Made by a program: the position numbers and the translations under genes. This document shows, piece after piece, positions 1 to 7,480 of a stretch of 29,496 nt of DNA. Origin of the DNA: an uncultured Dialister sp. (GTDB taxonomy: Bacteria; Bacillota; Negativicutes; Veillonellales; Dialisteraceae); assembly GCA_900545365.1 (NCBI GenBank), contig UQYL01000018.1, positions 1 to 29,496 of the forward strand, written 5' to 3'. The notes under the pieces are model-generated. The model did no database searches and was not told the DNA's origin. It worked only from the letters and a program-made list of their open reading frames with translations. Numbering within the stretch: the stretch's first letter is position 1; every line of letters begins with the position of its first letter.

Positions 1-1668
1 CACCTGAAACGATTCATCCCCGCCGATCTGGCCGTCCATCATGGAAAGATCGTCTACGCCGGGCCGAAGGGCGCGGAACTTTTTGAGGCGGAAGAGACCG
101 TCAACGTCTCCGGGCAGTTCATCATTCCCGGCCTCATCGACAGCCACATGCACATCCAGAGCTCCATGATGTCGCCCCGCGCCTTCTCCGCAGCCGTCCT
201 GCCCCACGGAGTGACCACCGTCGTCTCCGAGCCCCATGAGATCGCCAATGTCTTCGGCCTCGACGGCGTCCGGGAATCGCTCCGCGCCGCCGGAGCGTGC
301 GCCCTGGATATCCGCCTCGCCATGCCGAGCTCCGTCCCCTCCGCGCGGCCCGATCTGGAAACGGCAGGCGGCGAGATCGGCCTCTCGGAGATCATGGAAA
401 TGATGGAGTGGCCCCGCACGGTCTGCCTGGGCGAAGTCATGAACATGCACGACGTCATCAGCGAACCGAACGGACGCATCAATCAGATCATCCGCTCCGT
501 CCGGGAAAACCGTCCGCACTGGCCCATCGAAGGCCACTGCCCGCGCGTCTCCGGAAAAGATCTCGCCGCGGTCATCGCCGCCGGCATTGGTTCCGACCAC
601 ACGGAGCAGACCCTGGAAGGCATGAAAGAACGCATCCGCATGGGCATGATCATCCAGCTCCAGCGGAAATCCCTCCGCCCGGAGCTTCTCGCCTATATCG
701 ATCAGGAAGGGCTGGAAGACTCGCTCTCCTTTGTCACAGACGACACCATGCCGGACACGCTCCTCCGGGAAGGCCATTTGGACGAGATCCTGCGCATCGC
801 CGTCTCCATGGGATATCCCGCGGAAAAAGCAGTCTACTGCGCGACCTGGACACCGGCGCAGCGCATGCGCCTCTTCGACCGGGGCGCCCTCGATCCGGGC
901 CGCATCGCCGATTTCGTCATCCTCGATGACCCGGCGCGCTTCACGATTTCCTCCGTCTGGAAAAAAGGCCGCCGTGTGCCGCAGCGCCGGAGCCTGTCCT
1001 ATTCCTCCGGCTTCTATCCGGCGGAGTTCTACAACAGCGTCCATGTGCCGCCGCAGGAGGAGAAAGACTTCCGCGTGCCCGCCCCCATAGAAGAAGGCAC
1101 GGTCCGCTGCCGGGCGGCGCTCGTGCAGGAACATTCCACCATGACTGTCCCGGCGGAGGCGGAGCTCCCCGTGCGCGGCGGATATATCGACTGGGAATCC
1201 TCCCCCTGGGCGCTGGCGTCCGTCATCGAGCGGCACGGCCTGGGCGGCGGCCGGGGCTTCCTCTTCGTGGGCGGCGCGGCGCTGAGACACGGCGCGGCGG
1301 CTTCCACCTATTCCCACGACGCGCACAATCTCCTCGTCATCGGGCAGAACGGCCGGGACATGGCAGCCGCTGCCAATGACGTCATCGAAAAGCAGGGCGG
1401 GATCTCCGTCGCCGCCGACGGACACCTGCTCGCCTCCGCCGCGCTCCCCGTGGCGGGCATTCTCTCCGAAGAGCCGGTAGAGCTCCTCGGAGAAGAGATC
1501 GAACGCGTCCGCGAGAGCCTCTCCGCGCTCGGATGGACGCAGGACAATCCCGTCATGTCCATGGCGACACTGGCCCTGCCCGTCAGTCCGGCGCTTAAAG
1601 TCACGGACAAGGGCATCGTCGATGTGAAGAACCAACAGCTCGTGCCCCTCGTCATGGAGGCAAAATAA
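1..1668 (+). CDS. ade: Adenine deaminase, 5' truncated by window edge
   Basis: Adenine deaminase hydrolyses adenine to hypoxanthine and ammonia in purine salvage (amidohydrolase superfamily, dinuclear metal site). The frame is open from base 1, so the start lies upstream; 555 residues are visible, and the family is usually about 570-600, so only a few tens of residues are missing. Visible family marks are the metal-binding stretch GLIDSHMHIQSS (around residue 45), the SEPHEIANV segment, EGHCPRVSG, and TDDTMPDTLLREGHLDEILR in the middle, followed by the typical C-terminal adenine-deaminase domain with SHDAHN and the ending LVPLVMEAK. It ends in TAA and is followed within 30 bp by a terminator, and it converges with the next gene. 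Family assignment is secure; the symbol ade is by family. Confidence 0.95.
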   Translation, partial: HLKRFIPADLAVHHGKIVYAGPKGAELFEAEETVNVSGQFIIPGLIDSHMHIQSSMMSPRAFSAAVLPHGVTTVVSEPHEIANVFGLDGVRESLRAAGACALDIRLAMPSSVPSARPDLETAGGEIGLSEIMEMMEWPRTVCLGEVMNMHDVISEPNGRINQIIRSVRENRPHWPIEGHCPRVSGKDLAAVIAAGIGSDHTEQTLEGMKERIRMGMIIQLQRKSLRPELLAYIDQEGLEDSLSFVTDDTMPDTLLREGHLDEILRIAVSMGYPAEKAVYCATWTPAQRMRLFDRGALDPGRIADFVILDDPARFTISSVWKKGRRVPQRRSLSYSSGFYPAEFYNSVHVPPQEEKDFRVPAPIEEGTVRCRAALVQEHSTMTVPAEAELPVRGGYIDWESSPWALASVIERHGLGGGRGFLFVGGAALRHGAAASTYSHDAHNLLVIGQNGRDMAAAANDVIEKQGGISVAADGHLLASAALPVAGILSEEPVELLGEEIERVRESLSALGWTQDNPVMSMATLALPVSPALKVTDKGIVDVKNQQLVPLVMEAK

Positions 1669-1669
1669 A

Positions 1670-1691
1670 AAGACCGTCCGCAGACGATCCT
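1670..1691 (-). terminator. Intrinsic terminator of the leftmost minus-strand operon
   Basis: Read on the minus strand, GATCGTC and GACGGTC pair over a 4-base loop (one G-U pair) and are followed by TTTTTATTTT. It lies just past the stop of the coiled-coil gene and overlaps the end of adenine deaminase. Confidence 0.6.
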
Positions 1692-1697
1692 TTTCAG

Positions 1698-1731
1698 AAG
1701 CATGATCTTTCAAGGTCATGCTTTTTTATTT
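1698..1731 (+). terminator. Intrinsic terminator after adenine deaminase
   Basis: AAGCATGATCTT pairs with AAGGTCATGCTT around a very small loop, followed by a T-rich run. It overlaps the last codons of the convergent coiled-coil gene, so the two convergent units share this stretch. Confidence 0.75.
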
Positions 1732-2145
1732 TTCTTTAATCACAAGGCCCGCTTTCTTCAATTCCCGGAAAAGATACTTCAGCACTTCATAGAGCCGGGC
1801 CGCATCCTCCGCGGTAAGCTTCTTCGGCGAGACGCGGAGAAAATCGCGGTAATAAAATTGGAGCCGCGGCGCCAGCTCGCTCTCCGGCAGCGTCTTCCCG
1901 GATTCCGCTTCCTCTTTCTGCTCATGAAGGAGGCGCGTCTTTTCTTCCAGCGCGGCAATGCGCGCGTCCCTTTCCGCGAGCGCCGCCCGCATCTGGTCTA
2001 TCTCCCTATAGAGCGCCTCCGCCGTGAGCGATTCGCCCGCCCGGTGCGTCCTGATCTCTTCCAGTTCTCTCTCCAGCACCGTCCCCGCTCCGCGGAGCAC
2101 GGCGATCGTCCTTCTCGCTTCTTCCAGCATTTCCCTATCCGTCAT
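1726..2145 (-). CDS. Hypothetical coiled-coil protein
   Basis: I do not recognise a family. The 139-residue product is soluble, has no signal peptide or membrane segment, and is dominated by charged heptad-like helix: residues about 5-95 (MLEEARRTIAVL, LERELEEIRTHR, AALAERDARIAALEEKTRLL) look like a coiled coil, followed by a compact charged tail. The ATG at 2145 is chosen because GGGAGG lies 5 bases upstream; an upstream in-frame ATG would overlap the acetyltransferase stop and has no such site. The gap to the acetyltransferase gene is 13 bp, so it is probably the last gene of that operon. A structural or scaffolding role would be only a guess. Confidence 0.75.
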   Translation of the reverse strand: MTDREMLEEARRTIAVLRGAGTVLERELEEIRTHRAGESLTAEALYREIDQMRAALAERDARIAALEEKTRLLHEQKEEAESGKTLPESELAPRLQFYYRDFLRVSPKKLTAEDAARLYEVLKYLFRELKKAGLVIKEK

Positions 2146-2158
2146 GACAGCCTCCCGC

Positions 2159-2650
2159 TCAATGTTTCTCAAAGACCAGCCGCATCTGGTGCCACACCGC
2201 GCCGCCGTGTTCCGAACCGGATACGCCTTCGTCAGTAAATCCGAATCCCCCGTAATAATGGATGAGCCGCTCTTTACAGGTGAGCACCACGCCCCGCCGC
2301 CCTTCCTGCCGGGCCTCTTCGATAAAAGCCCGCATGAGCCGCGCCGCCAGCCCTTCCCTGCGCCGTTCGGGGATCGTATTCAGCCCGAAGATCATCTGCC
2401 ACGCTCCGTCTTCCCGGTGCATGGACGCGTCCTCATACATGGCGTCGGTCAGGTCCTTTTCGTCTGTCACCATGCCGTCAATGAATCCCACGAGCTTTCC
2501 TTCGTCGAAAAGGAGCAGAAAATGCGCGCCGTACGCGGCGAGGCGCTGCCGGAACTGCTCCTCTGTAGCCGCTTCCGCCGCGGGAAAGCACGCCGCTTCC
2601 ACAGCAGCCACCTGCTTCAGATCATTCATTACCGCTTTTCTGATCTCCAT
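2159..2650 (-). CDS. GNAT family N-acetyltransferase
   Basis: A 163-residue GNAT protein, predicted to move an acetyl group from acetyl-CoA to an amine; the acceptor is unknown. It opens with MEIRKAVMNDLKQVAAVEAACFP, typical of the family, has a central strand FLLLFDEGKLVGFIDG, the acetyl-CoA loop GLNTIPERRREGLAARLM (motif A, Q/RxxGxA type) around residues 90-107, and a C-terminal YYGGFGF motif. The pattern is closest to the arylalkylamine/polyamine-type GNATs, but that is inference. The start ATG follows the stop of the DUF4153-like gene by one base and its ribosome site lies in that gene's last codons, so the two are translationally coupled. Confidence 0.88.
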   Translation of the reverse strand: MEIRKAVMNDLKQVAAVEAACFPAAEAATEEQFRQRLAAYGAHFLLLFDEGKLVGFIDGMVTDEKDLTDAMYEDASMHREDGAWQMIFGLNTIPERRREGLAARLMRAFIEEARQEGRRGVVLTCKERLIHYYGGFGFTDEGVSGSEHGGAVWHQMRLVFEKH

Positions 2651-2651
2651 C

Positions 2652-4214
2652 TCAATCCCTTTCCAGAATCAATCCTTCTGCCCAGTACGATACCGGTTTC
2701 CCCGGTTTGATAAACTGTGTGCACCGCCGGAACACGACGCGGTGCCTCCCGTCGGGCTCCCACACCATGGGCTCCGTCTGCGGCCCGGCCGTCCTCGTCC
2801 GGAAAAACGCTTCCAGCTGCGGCCTTGCATCGTAAGACAGACCGGCGGCGCGGATCACGCCGTCATCGGTGCTGCGGAACACATAGAACCGGTCATAACC
2901 TGCCACAGAGACCGGCCCCTCTTCCGCGAGAGACCGCACTTCCTCCTTTTCTCTCGCCGCTTCTTCCGCGAGTTCCCGGATCACCGGCGAGGCGGCGATC
3001 TGCTTCACGAAAGAATAGGTCCCGCTGTCCGCCGCATCCCGCCGGATATACCAGTATGCCGACAGGAGCCGGTCCCGCTCCTCTTTCGGCAGCGCTTCTC
3101 CCCGGACGATCTCGCCTTCCCGCATCATGCCGTACCGCGCCATGACCGTCTGCGCGCGGTACACCTGATCGCGGAGCGGGACTTCCCACACCGCGAAAGG
3201 CCCCATGGAAGCCGCTGCCAGCACCGCCGCGGCGAGAAGAAAAAGCATCCCCCGCCCGCGCCGGAAAAAGCCGAACCCCATCACGACGAGGCCGAAAACG
3301 GTGCACAGGAGCGACGCGTACCGCGCTTCCGTCAGGCCGTACGCATCGACGCGGATCCATACGCCCACGAGCTGCGCCGCCACCACCGGCAGGAGCAGCG
3401 GCCCGCCGAAGCGCTGAAAAAGGCGCATTCCCCGCCACGTCTCATCAGGCAGCAAAAAGTAAAAGAACGCGTACCCCAGCACGGCGAGAGAAGCAAACCA
3501 ATTCATCTGCCCTACGGGCATTACGCCGGAAAGGAGGATCTTGCCGATGTATCCGTACAAGATCGCCAGCAGGATCAGATATACGGGGAAAAGGACGCGC
3601 CGGAAAAGAGCCGACAGCAAGTGCGGCGGCCCGGCCCGTTCCTCCGGAAGCCACGAGAAGAAGAACGGCAGCCCCACCAGGAAGAACGCAAATTCCGCCG
3701 CCACGCTGTACCATTCACCGCGAATATCGAAGAGCAGCTCATCCGCCGCGAAAAGGCAGACAAAGAGCGACGCCGTCAGCAGCAGCGAAAGGCCCAGCGC
3801 CTTCCACGCCGCGGCGAAGATCCGGGAAAACACAGCCTCCCCATGCCGCGCCGTAGGGAAGCACACCGCAAGCGCCCCCGCCGCTCCGGCGGAACCGGCC
3901 GCCGCTTCCATGAGCCGCCCCTGCGCACCGAGGGAAAAGAAATACAGATACCACAGTCCCGCCGCGGGGAAAGACAGCAGCGGCATCCATTGAAGGCCCG
4001 CGCCAGCCTTCCCCGATTCCCGGAAGCACTGCGCCGCCGCGGCAAAACAGGCGGCGCAGAAAAAGGCGCCCGTCATGGCCCGCCCTTCCGGCGTCGGCTC
4101 GCAGAACGTCCCCCAGAGGAGCGCGCAGAAAAGAGCGGCGCACCAGAAAAACGCCGTCCTGAAACGGCGCATGCCGCTCCGCATCCTGTCCCGCAGCACA
4201 CCGGCCCACCTCAT
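2652..4214 (-). CDS. DUF4153-like polytopic membrane protein
   Basis: A 520-residue membrane protein of unknown function. The first two thirds hold about ten hydrophobic segments; the stretch with LAILYGYIGKILLSG and then MNWFASLAVLGYAFFYF matches the DUF4153 family pattern as I know it. After the last membrane segment (near residue 350) the remaining ~170 residues are hydrophilic and charged and probably form one soluble domain. The start at 4214 is chosen because AAGGAGG sits 8 bases upstream; a more upstream in-frame codon would have no ribosome site. A TATAAT lies about 30 bases further upstream. It heads a three-gene operon with the GNAT and coiled-coil genes. The name is by family resemblance only. 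Confidence 0.82.
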   Translation of the reverse strand: MRWAGVLRDRMRSGMRRFRTAFFWCAALFCALLWGTFCEPTPEGRAMTGAFFCAACFAAAAQCFRESGKAGAGLQWMPLLSFPAAGLWYLYFFSLGAQGRLMEAAAGSAGAAGALAVCFPTARHGEAVFSRIFAAAWKALGLSLLLTASLFVCLFAADELLFDIRGEWYSVAAEFAFFLVGLPFFFSWLPEERAGPPHLLSALFRRVLFPVYLILLAILYGYIGKILLSGVMPVGQMNWFASLAVLGYAFFYFLLPDETWRGMRLFQRFGGPLLLPVVAAQLVGVWIRVDAYGLTEARYASLLCTVFGLVVMGFGFFRRGRGMLFLLAAAVLAAASMGPFAVWEVPLRDQVYRAQTVMARYGMMREGEIVRGEALPKEERDRLLSAYWYIRRDAADSGTYSFVKQIAASPVIRELAEEAAREKEEVRSLAEEGPVSVAGYDRFYVFRSTDDGVIRAAGLSYDARPQLEAFFRTRTAGPQTEPMVWEPDGRHRVVFRRCTQFIKPGKPVSYWAEGLILERD

Positions 4215-4244
4215 CGGCTCCGCCTCCTTCCCCGCTTTTCTTCT

Positions 4245-4250
4245 ATTATA
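4245..4250 (-). promoter_or_regulatory. -10 element for the DUF4153 operon
   Basis: A perfect TATAAT on the minus strand about 30 bases upstream of the ATG at 4214, just past the terminator of the preceding gene. No good -35 hexamer is visible at 16-18 bases. Confidence 0.5.
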
Positions 4251-4264
4251 CAAAAAAATATCCG

Positions 4265-4297
4265 CGAAAAAACAGCAGCCCCTGAAGAGCTGCCGTT
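4265..4297 (-). terminator. Intrinsic terminator after the tandem-repeat secreted protein
   Basis: On the minus strand AACGGCAGCTC pairs with GGGCTGCTGTT (two G-U pairs) around a 5-base loop and runs into TTTTTT. Confidence 0.85.
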
Positions 4298-4304
4298 TCT
4301 TTCC

Positions 4305-5216
4305 TTATTTTTCCTCCGCCTCAGCCGCTGGCGTTTCCTTCGGAAGCCGTTCCAGCCGGTACAGATTCATGTACAGATCCTTCGCGTCCGCGCGGATGCG
4401 TCCGTCCTCTTTCCGCTCCTGATCTGCCGCCTCATTGTCCGCCGCGCCGCGCACATCGGTGAGCTTCAGTTCCGCGGAATACTTCTGCTTCCGCTTATCC
4501 GCATGGATCGCCGCGTCGAATGTCCGCACATCCGTCACCAGCCGGTCTTTCGCGAAATCCCAGGCGTCCACCTTGTCCCGGTACGACTCCGCGTACATCG
4601 TGAAATGCACATTTTCAATGCTTCCCGGATAATCCATGGTCTGCATGCCCATGACCGTCGTCATGTCCGCGTAGATCACCTCATCCTCCCCGGCAGCGAT
4701 CACGCGGTACCTCTCCGGATCGGCCAGGAACGTCCCTTCATCCGCGGAAGAAGCGCGCACCGCGCGGAACAGGCTGTAATACATATCATCCGCTTCCGCC
4801 CGGGACTTCGCGCCTTTCCATGCCCCTTCATCCAGCTTCTCCCCGTCCCGGCTGTAGACGGCGGAGAGCTTCTTTTCCAGATCATACTCATCTTTCGCCT
4901 TGTTCCCGTAGAGCGTCGCCTCATATTCCTGAATGCAGTCGACGGTCTCCTCTTTCTGGAAAGCCATCGCGTCGGGCTTCTTCGCGAAAGACTCCACATA
5001 CATGGTGAAAGAAATATTCTCGATGCTCCCCGGATAATCGCGTGAACTCATAGCGAGCGCCGTGTCCATGTCCGCGTAGACCGCTTCCCTCTCATCCGCA
5101 TAGATCACACGGTATCTCGCCGGATCGGCCAAAAGCGTTTCCTGATCCATTGCCGATGCCGTGCCCGAAGCCGACAGCGCCAGAGCCGCCAGCAGCGCGC
5201 CATATATTTTCTTCAT
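4305..5216 (-). CDS. Exported protein with two tandem ~124-residue repeats
   Basis: I do not recognise the family. The 303-residue product starts with a clear signal peptide (MKKIYGALLAALALSASGTASA) and the mature part is two diverged copies of one domain: residues about 28-151 and 163-287. Matching blocks include LLADPARYRVI / FLADPERYRVI, the perfectly conserved DYPGSIEN (60-67 and 195-202), FTMYVES / FTMYAES and DDMYYSLFR / KDLYMNLYR. This is an internal duplication of a secreted domain, probably periplasmic or outer-membrane associated. The start at 5216 has GGAGG 6 bases upstream. It has its own promoter and terminator, so it is a single-gene unit. Function is unknown. Confidence 0.85.
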   Translation of the reverse strand: MKKIYGALLAALALSASGTASAMDQETLLADPARYRVIYADEREAVYADMDTALAMSSRDYPGSIENISFTMYVESFAKKPDAMAFQKEETVDCIQEYEATLYGNKAKDEYDLEKKLSAVYSRDGEKLDEGAWKGAKSRAEADDMYYSLFRAVRASSADEGTFLADPERYRVIAAGEDEVIYADMTTVMGMQTMDYPGSIENVHFTMYAESYRDKVDAWDFAKDRLVTDVRTFDAAIHADKRKQKYSAELKLTDVRGAADNEAADQERKEDGRIRADAKDLYMNLYRLERLPKETPAAEAEEK

Positions 5217-5258
5217 GATTTCCTCCTCTGTAAAATACAAATCATATTGTTACAATTA

Positions 5259-5287
5259 ATAATATCACAGGTAACTGAAAACAGCAA
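5259..5287 (-). promoter_or_regulatory. Promoter of the tandem-repeat secreted protein
   Basis: On the minus strand TTGCTG (-35), a 17-base spacer and TATTAT (-10), with the start codon about 43 bases beyond the -10. Confidence 0.55.
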
Positions 5288-5319
5288 AACTTTTCTTGCC
5301 GCGGCAGCGCGGAGGGAGC

Positions 5320-5352
5320 AAAAAAGATCGCCCGCCAGAGCCGCGGGAGACC
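5320..5352 (-). terminator. Intrinsic terminator after the MATE exporter
   Basis: On the minus strand GGTCTCCCGC pairs with GCGGGCGATC (one mismatch, one G-U) around a 7-base loop, followed by TTTTTT. Confidence 0.8.
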
Positions 5353-5359
5353 TTTCCGC

Positions 5360-6697
5360 TCACACCAATTTCCTCCGCCACACGCCGCTGCGCCACCGCC
5401 AGAGAAAGACCGCCCCGCGGCTGCACTCATCCAGCGCCATCGCCGTCCATATCCCGGCGAGTCCCCAGCCCAGATGGATGCCGAAGAGCCACGCGCCGAA
5501 GGTCGCGATGCCCCACATGAAAATGATGCCCACCGTGATGGGGGCGCGCACATCGCCTGCCGCATTGAGCGCCATGACCATGCTCATATTCACCGCACGG
5601 CCGATCTCAAGGAAGATCTCTATAAAAAGGATGGTCCGCCCCAGGGCGTGCACTTCCGGATCGTCCGTGAAAATGGAAAACACCGCGTCGCTGTGAAGGT
5701 ACACCAGCAGCGAGATCGTCCCGGAGAGCAGCACCGACACGAGAATGGTAAATTTCACCCTCCGGTCCACCTCCTCATTGTCCCCGGCCCCTTTAAAATA
5801 CCCCACCAGGATCTGCGTCGCCATGGCGAGCGACTGGGAATACACATAGCTCACCATGGCGATGATGTACGCGTAGATCTTCGTCGTGATGACAGCGATG
5901 CCGAAAACATTCACAAACTTCATGATGACCGTCTGCGAAAACTGGTACGAAAAAGTCTCCCCGCCGCAGGGGATGCCCAGCGACAGGATCTTCCGAAGCG
6001 TCCCGAAAGGGAAAGGCCGCAGGTACCGGAACGACAGCCGCGCCTGCGTATGACGGCGGAAGAGCCAGACGATGAGCAGGAATCCGAGGCATTTGGAAAT
6101 ATTGGTGGAAACGCACACCCCCGCCACGCCCAGCGCCGGCACCGGGCCCCAGCCGTTGATGAGGACGAGATTGCCCCCGATATTCAGCACATTCATCACG
6201 AGCGAACAGACCATGGTCAGCTTCAGCAGCGAATACCCGCGGAGAAAAGAAATGAACGCCATGTACATGCTCTGCACCCACACGAACACCCCGATCCACC
6301 GCAAATACAGCGAAGCGTCGCCCCAGATCTCCCGCGGCACGCCGATGATCTCCAGGAAAAACTCGTCGTGCAGAAAAAGGACCGCGCTGATCGCCGCGCC
6401 AAGCACAAAATTCGCCGCCAGCGCCACCATGCAGACCTCGCTCACCTTCTCCATATTTCCCGCGCCCCGGTAATGGGCGATGAGGATCGTCGCCGCCTGG
6501 CACATCACCGCCAGCGTCAGCACGATCATATTAAAGACCACATTATCATTGCCCACCGCCGCCACGGCGTCCTGCGAATAGCGGCTCAGCATGAACTGAT
6601 CCACGTTCGGCACCATCATCTGCAGCGCCGTCTCTATGAAGATCGGCACAGACATGGAAAAGACCGCGAACCGGCTCCTGTATGGATTCTCCCGCAA
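5360..6697 (-). CDS. MATE family efflux transporter (TTG start)
   Basis: A 445-residue inner-membrane exporter of the MATE family, which expels drugs or metabolites using an H+ or Na+ gradient. About twelve hydrophobic segments are spread along the whole length in two six-helix halves. Family-like segments include ETALQMMVPNVDQFMLS near the N-terminus, QAATILIAHYRGAGN in the first half, and the matching SLAMATQILVGYFKGAGDNEEVDRR in the second half. The start codon is TTG: GGGAGG lies 6 bases upstream of it, and the first in-frame ATG is 14 codons later, inside the first helix, without a ribosome site. Substrate cannot be told from the sequence. It is a single-gene unit. Confidence 0.93.
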   Translation of the reverse strand: MRENPYRSRFAVFSMSVPIFIETALQMMVPNVDQFMLSRYSQDAVAAVGNDNVVFNMIVLTLAVMCQAATILIAHYRGAGNMEKVSEVCMVALAANFVLGAAISAVLFLHDEFFLEIIGVPREIWGDASLYLRWIGVFVWVQSMYMAFISFLRGYSLLKLTMVCSLVMNVLNIGGNLVLINGWGPVPALGVAGVCVSTNISKCLGFLLIVWLFRRHTQARLSFRYLRPFPFGTLRKILSLGIPCGGETFSYQFSQTVIMKFVNVFGIAVITTKIYAYIIAMVSYVYSQSLAMATQILVGYFKGAGDNEEVDRRVKFTILVSVLLSGTISLLVYLHSDAVFSIFTDDPEVHALGRTILFIEIFLEIGRAVNMSMVMALNAAGDVRAPITVGIIFMWGIATFGAWLFGIHLGWGLAGIWTAMALDECSRGAVFLWRWRSGVWRRKLV

Positions 6698-6764
6698 ACT
6701 ATCCCTCCCGAAAAATTAAAATGCAGTCCATACTACCACAGCCGCCGTCCCCGCGCAAGGCATC

Positions 6765-6790
6765 AAAAAAAGACGCCCGAAGACGTCTTT
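6765..6790 (-). terminator. Intrinsic terminator with UUCG loop after the CBS-ACT gene
   Basis: On the minus strand AAAGACGTC, loop TTCG, GGCGTCTTT and a T run; a 9-bp stem with one G-U and a stable tetraloop. Confidence 0.9.
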
Positions 6791-6796
6791 CATGAT

Positions 6797-7441
6797 TCAG
6801 CGGATCTCCACCGTGTGCGCGATCTTGTAGCCCTTCTCTTCCAGTTTCTTGATGCTCTCCGCCAGATTCGGGAAATCGCCGCGGATGACGATCTCATACC
6901 GGTCGGCCTCCTCCTTGTACGTGGCAAGGCTGTCGATATTCACCCCGTCCTCCGCAAGGATATGAGAAATTTCCTCCATCGCTCCGACACGGTCCTTCAC
7001 ATCGAGGGCAATGCGGGTCTTCCCGTCGGTCAGGCCCATGATATTGATGAACGCCCGGAGAATATCTCTCGCCGTGATGACGCCCACCACCGCGCCGGAA
7101 CCGTCCACCACGGGCAGCCCGCTGATATTATTCCGCTCCATCAAGTACGCCGCTTCCTCCAGCGTCGCATCCGCGTTGATCGCGATCACCCGCTTCGACA
7201 TGACCTCCCGCACCTTGAGCGCGTCCAGAAGAGAACTGATCTCATACTGCGAGAGCGTCGTCGCCGGAGACGGAGAGACCCGCGTGATATCGCCGTCGCT
7301 CACCAGCCCCACCAGCTTCCCGTGATCCAGCACGGGAAGGCGGTTGATCTTGTGCGCCTTCATGATATCCGCCGCCTGCACCACCGTCGTGTCCGGCGAA
7401 ATGGTGATCGGATTCTTCGACATACGATTCGCAACAAACAT
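6797..7441 (-). CDS. CBS-CBS-ACT domain regulatory protein (AcuB-like)
   Basis: A 214-residue cytoplasmic protein with two CBS domains (about residues 1-60 and 73-132) and a C-terminal ACT domain (about 136-214). Visible marks are MSKNPITISPDTTV, INRLPVLDHGKLVGLVSDGDI for CBS1; VMSKRVIAINADATLEEAAYLM and ISGLPVVDGSGAVVGVITARDIL for CBS2; and IALDVKDRVGAMEEISHILAE for ACT. CBS pairs bind adenine nucleotides and ACT domains bind small ligands such as amino acids, so it is likely a metabolite sensor, like the AcuB group; the target is unknown. The ATG at 7441 is preceded by GAGGAGG at 6 bases; a GTG five codons upstream overlaps that site and is rejected. It lies 39 bp after mcrC, with no terminator seen between. 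Confidence 0.9.
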   Translation of the reverse strand: MFVANRMSKNPITISPDTTVVQAADIMKAHKINRLPVLDHGKLVGLVSDGDITRVSPSPATTLSQYEISSLLDALKVREVMSKRVIAINADATLEEAAYLMERNNISGLPVVDGSGAVVGVITARDILRAFINIMGLTDGKTRIALDVKDRVGAMEEISHILAEDGVNIDSLATYKEEADRYEIVIRGDFPNLAESIKKLEEKGYKIAHTVEIR

Positions 7442-7480
7442 ACTATCCCTCCTCACAAAAATCCTATTTCCTTTATTTTA

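Noticed and set aside
2262..5045. A 927-codon open frame on the plus strand
   Set aside because: It is antisense to the GNAT, DUF4153-like and tandem-repeat genes, is rich in R, H and P with no domain, and has no ribosome site; it is a GC-bias shadow.
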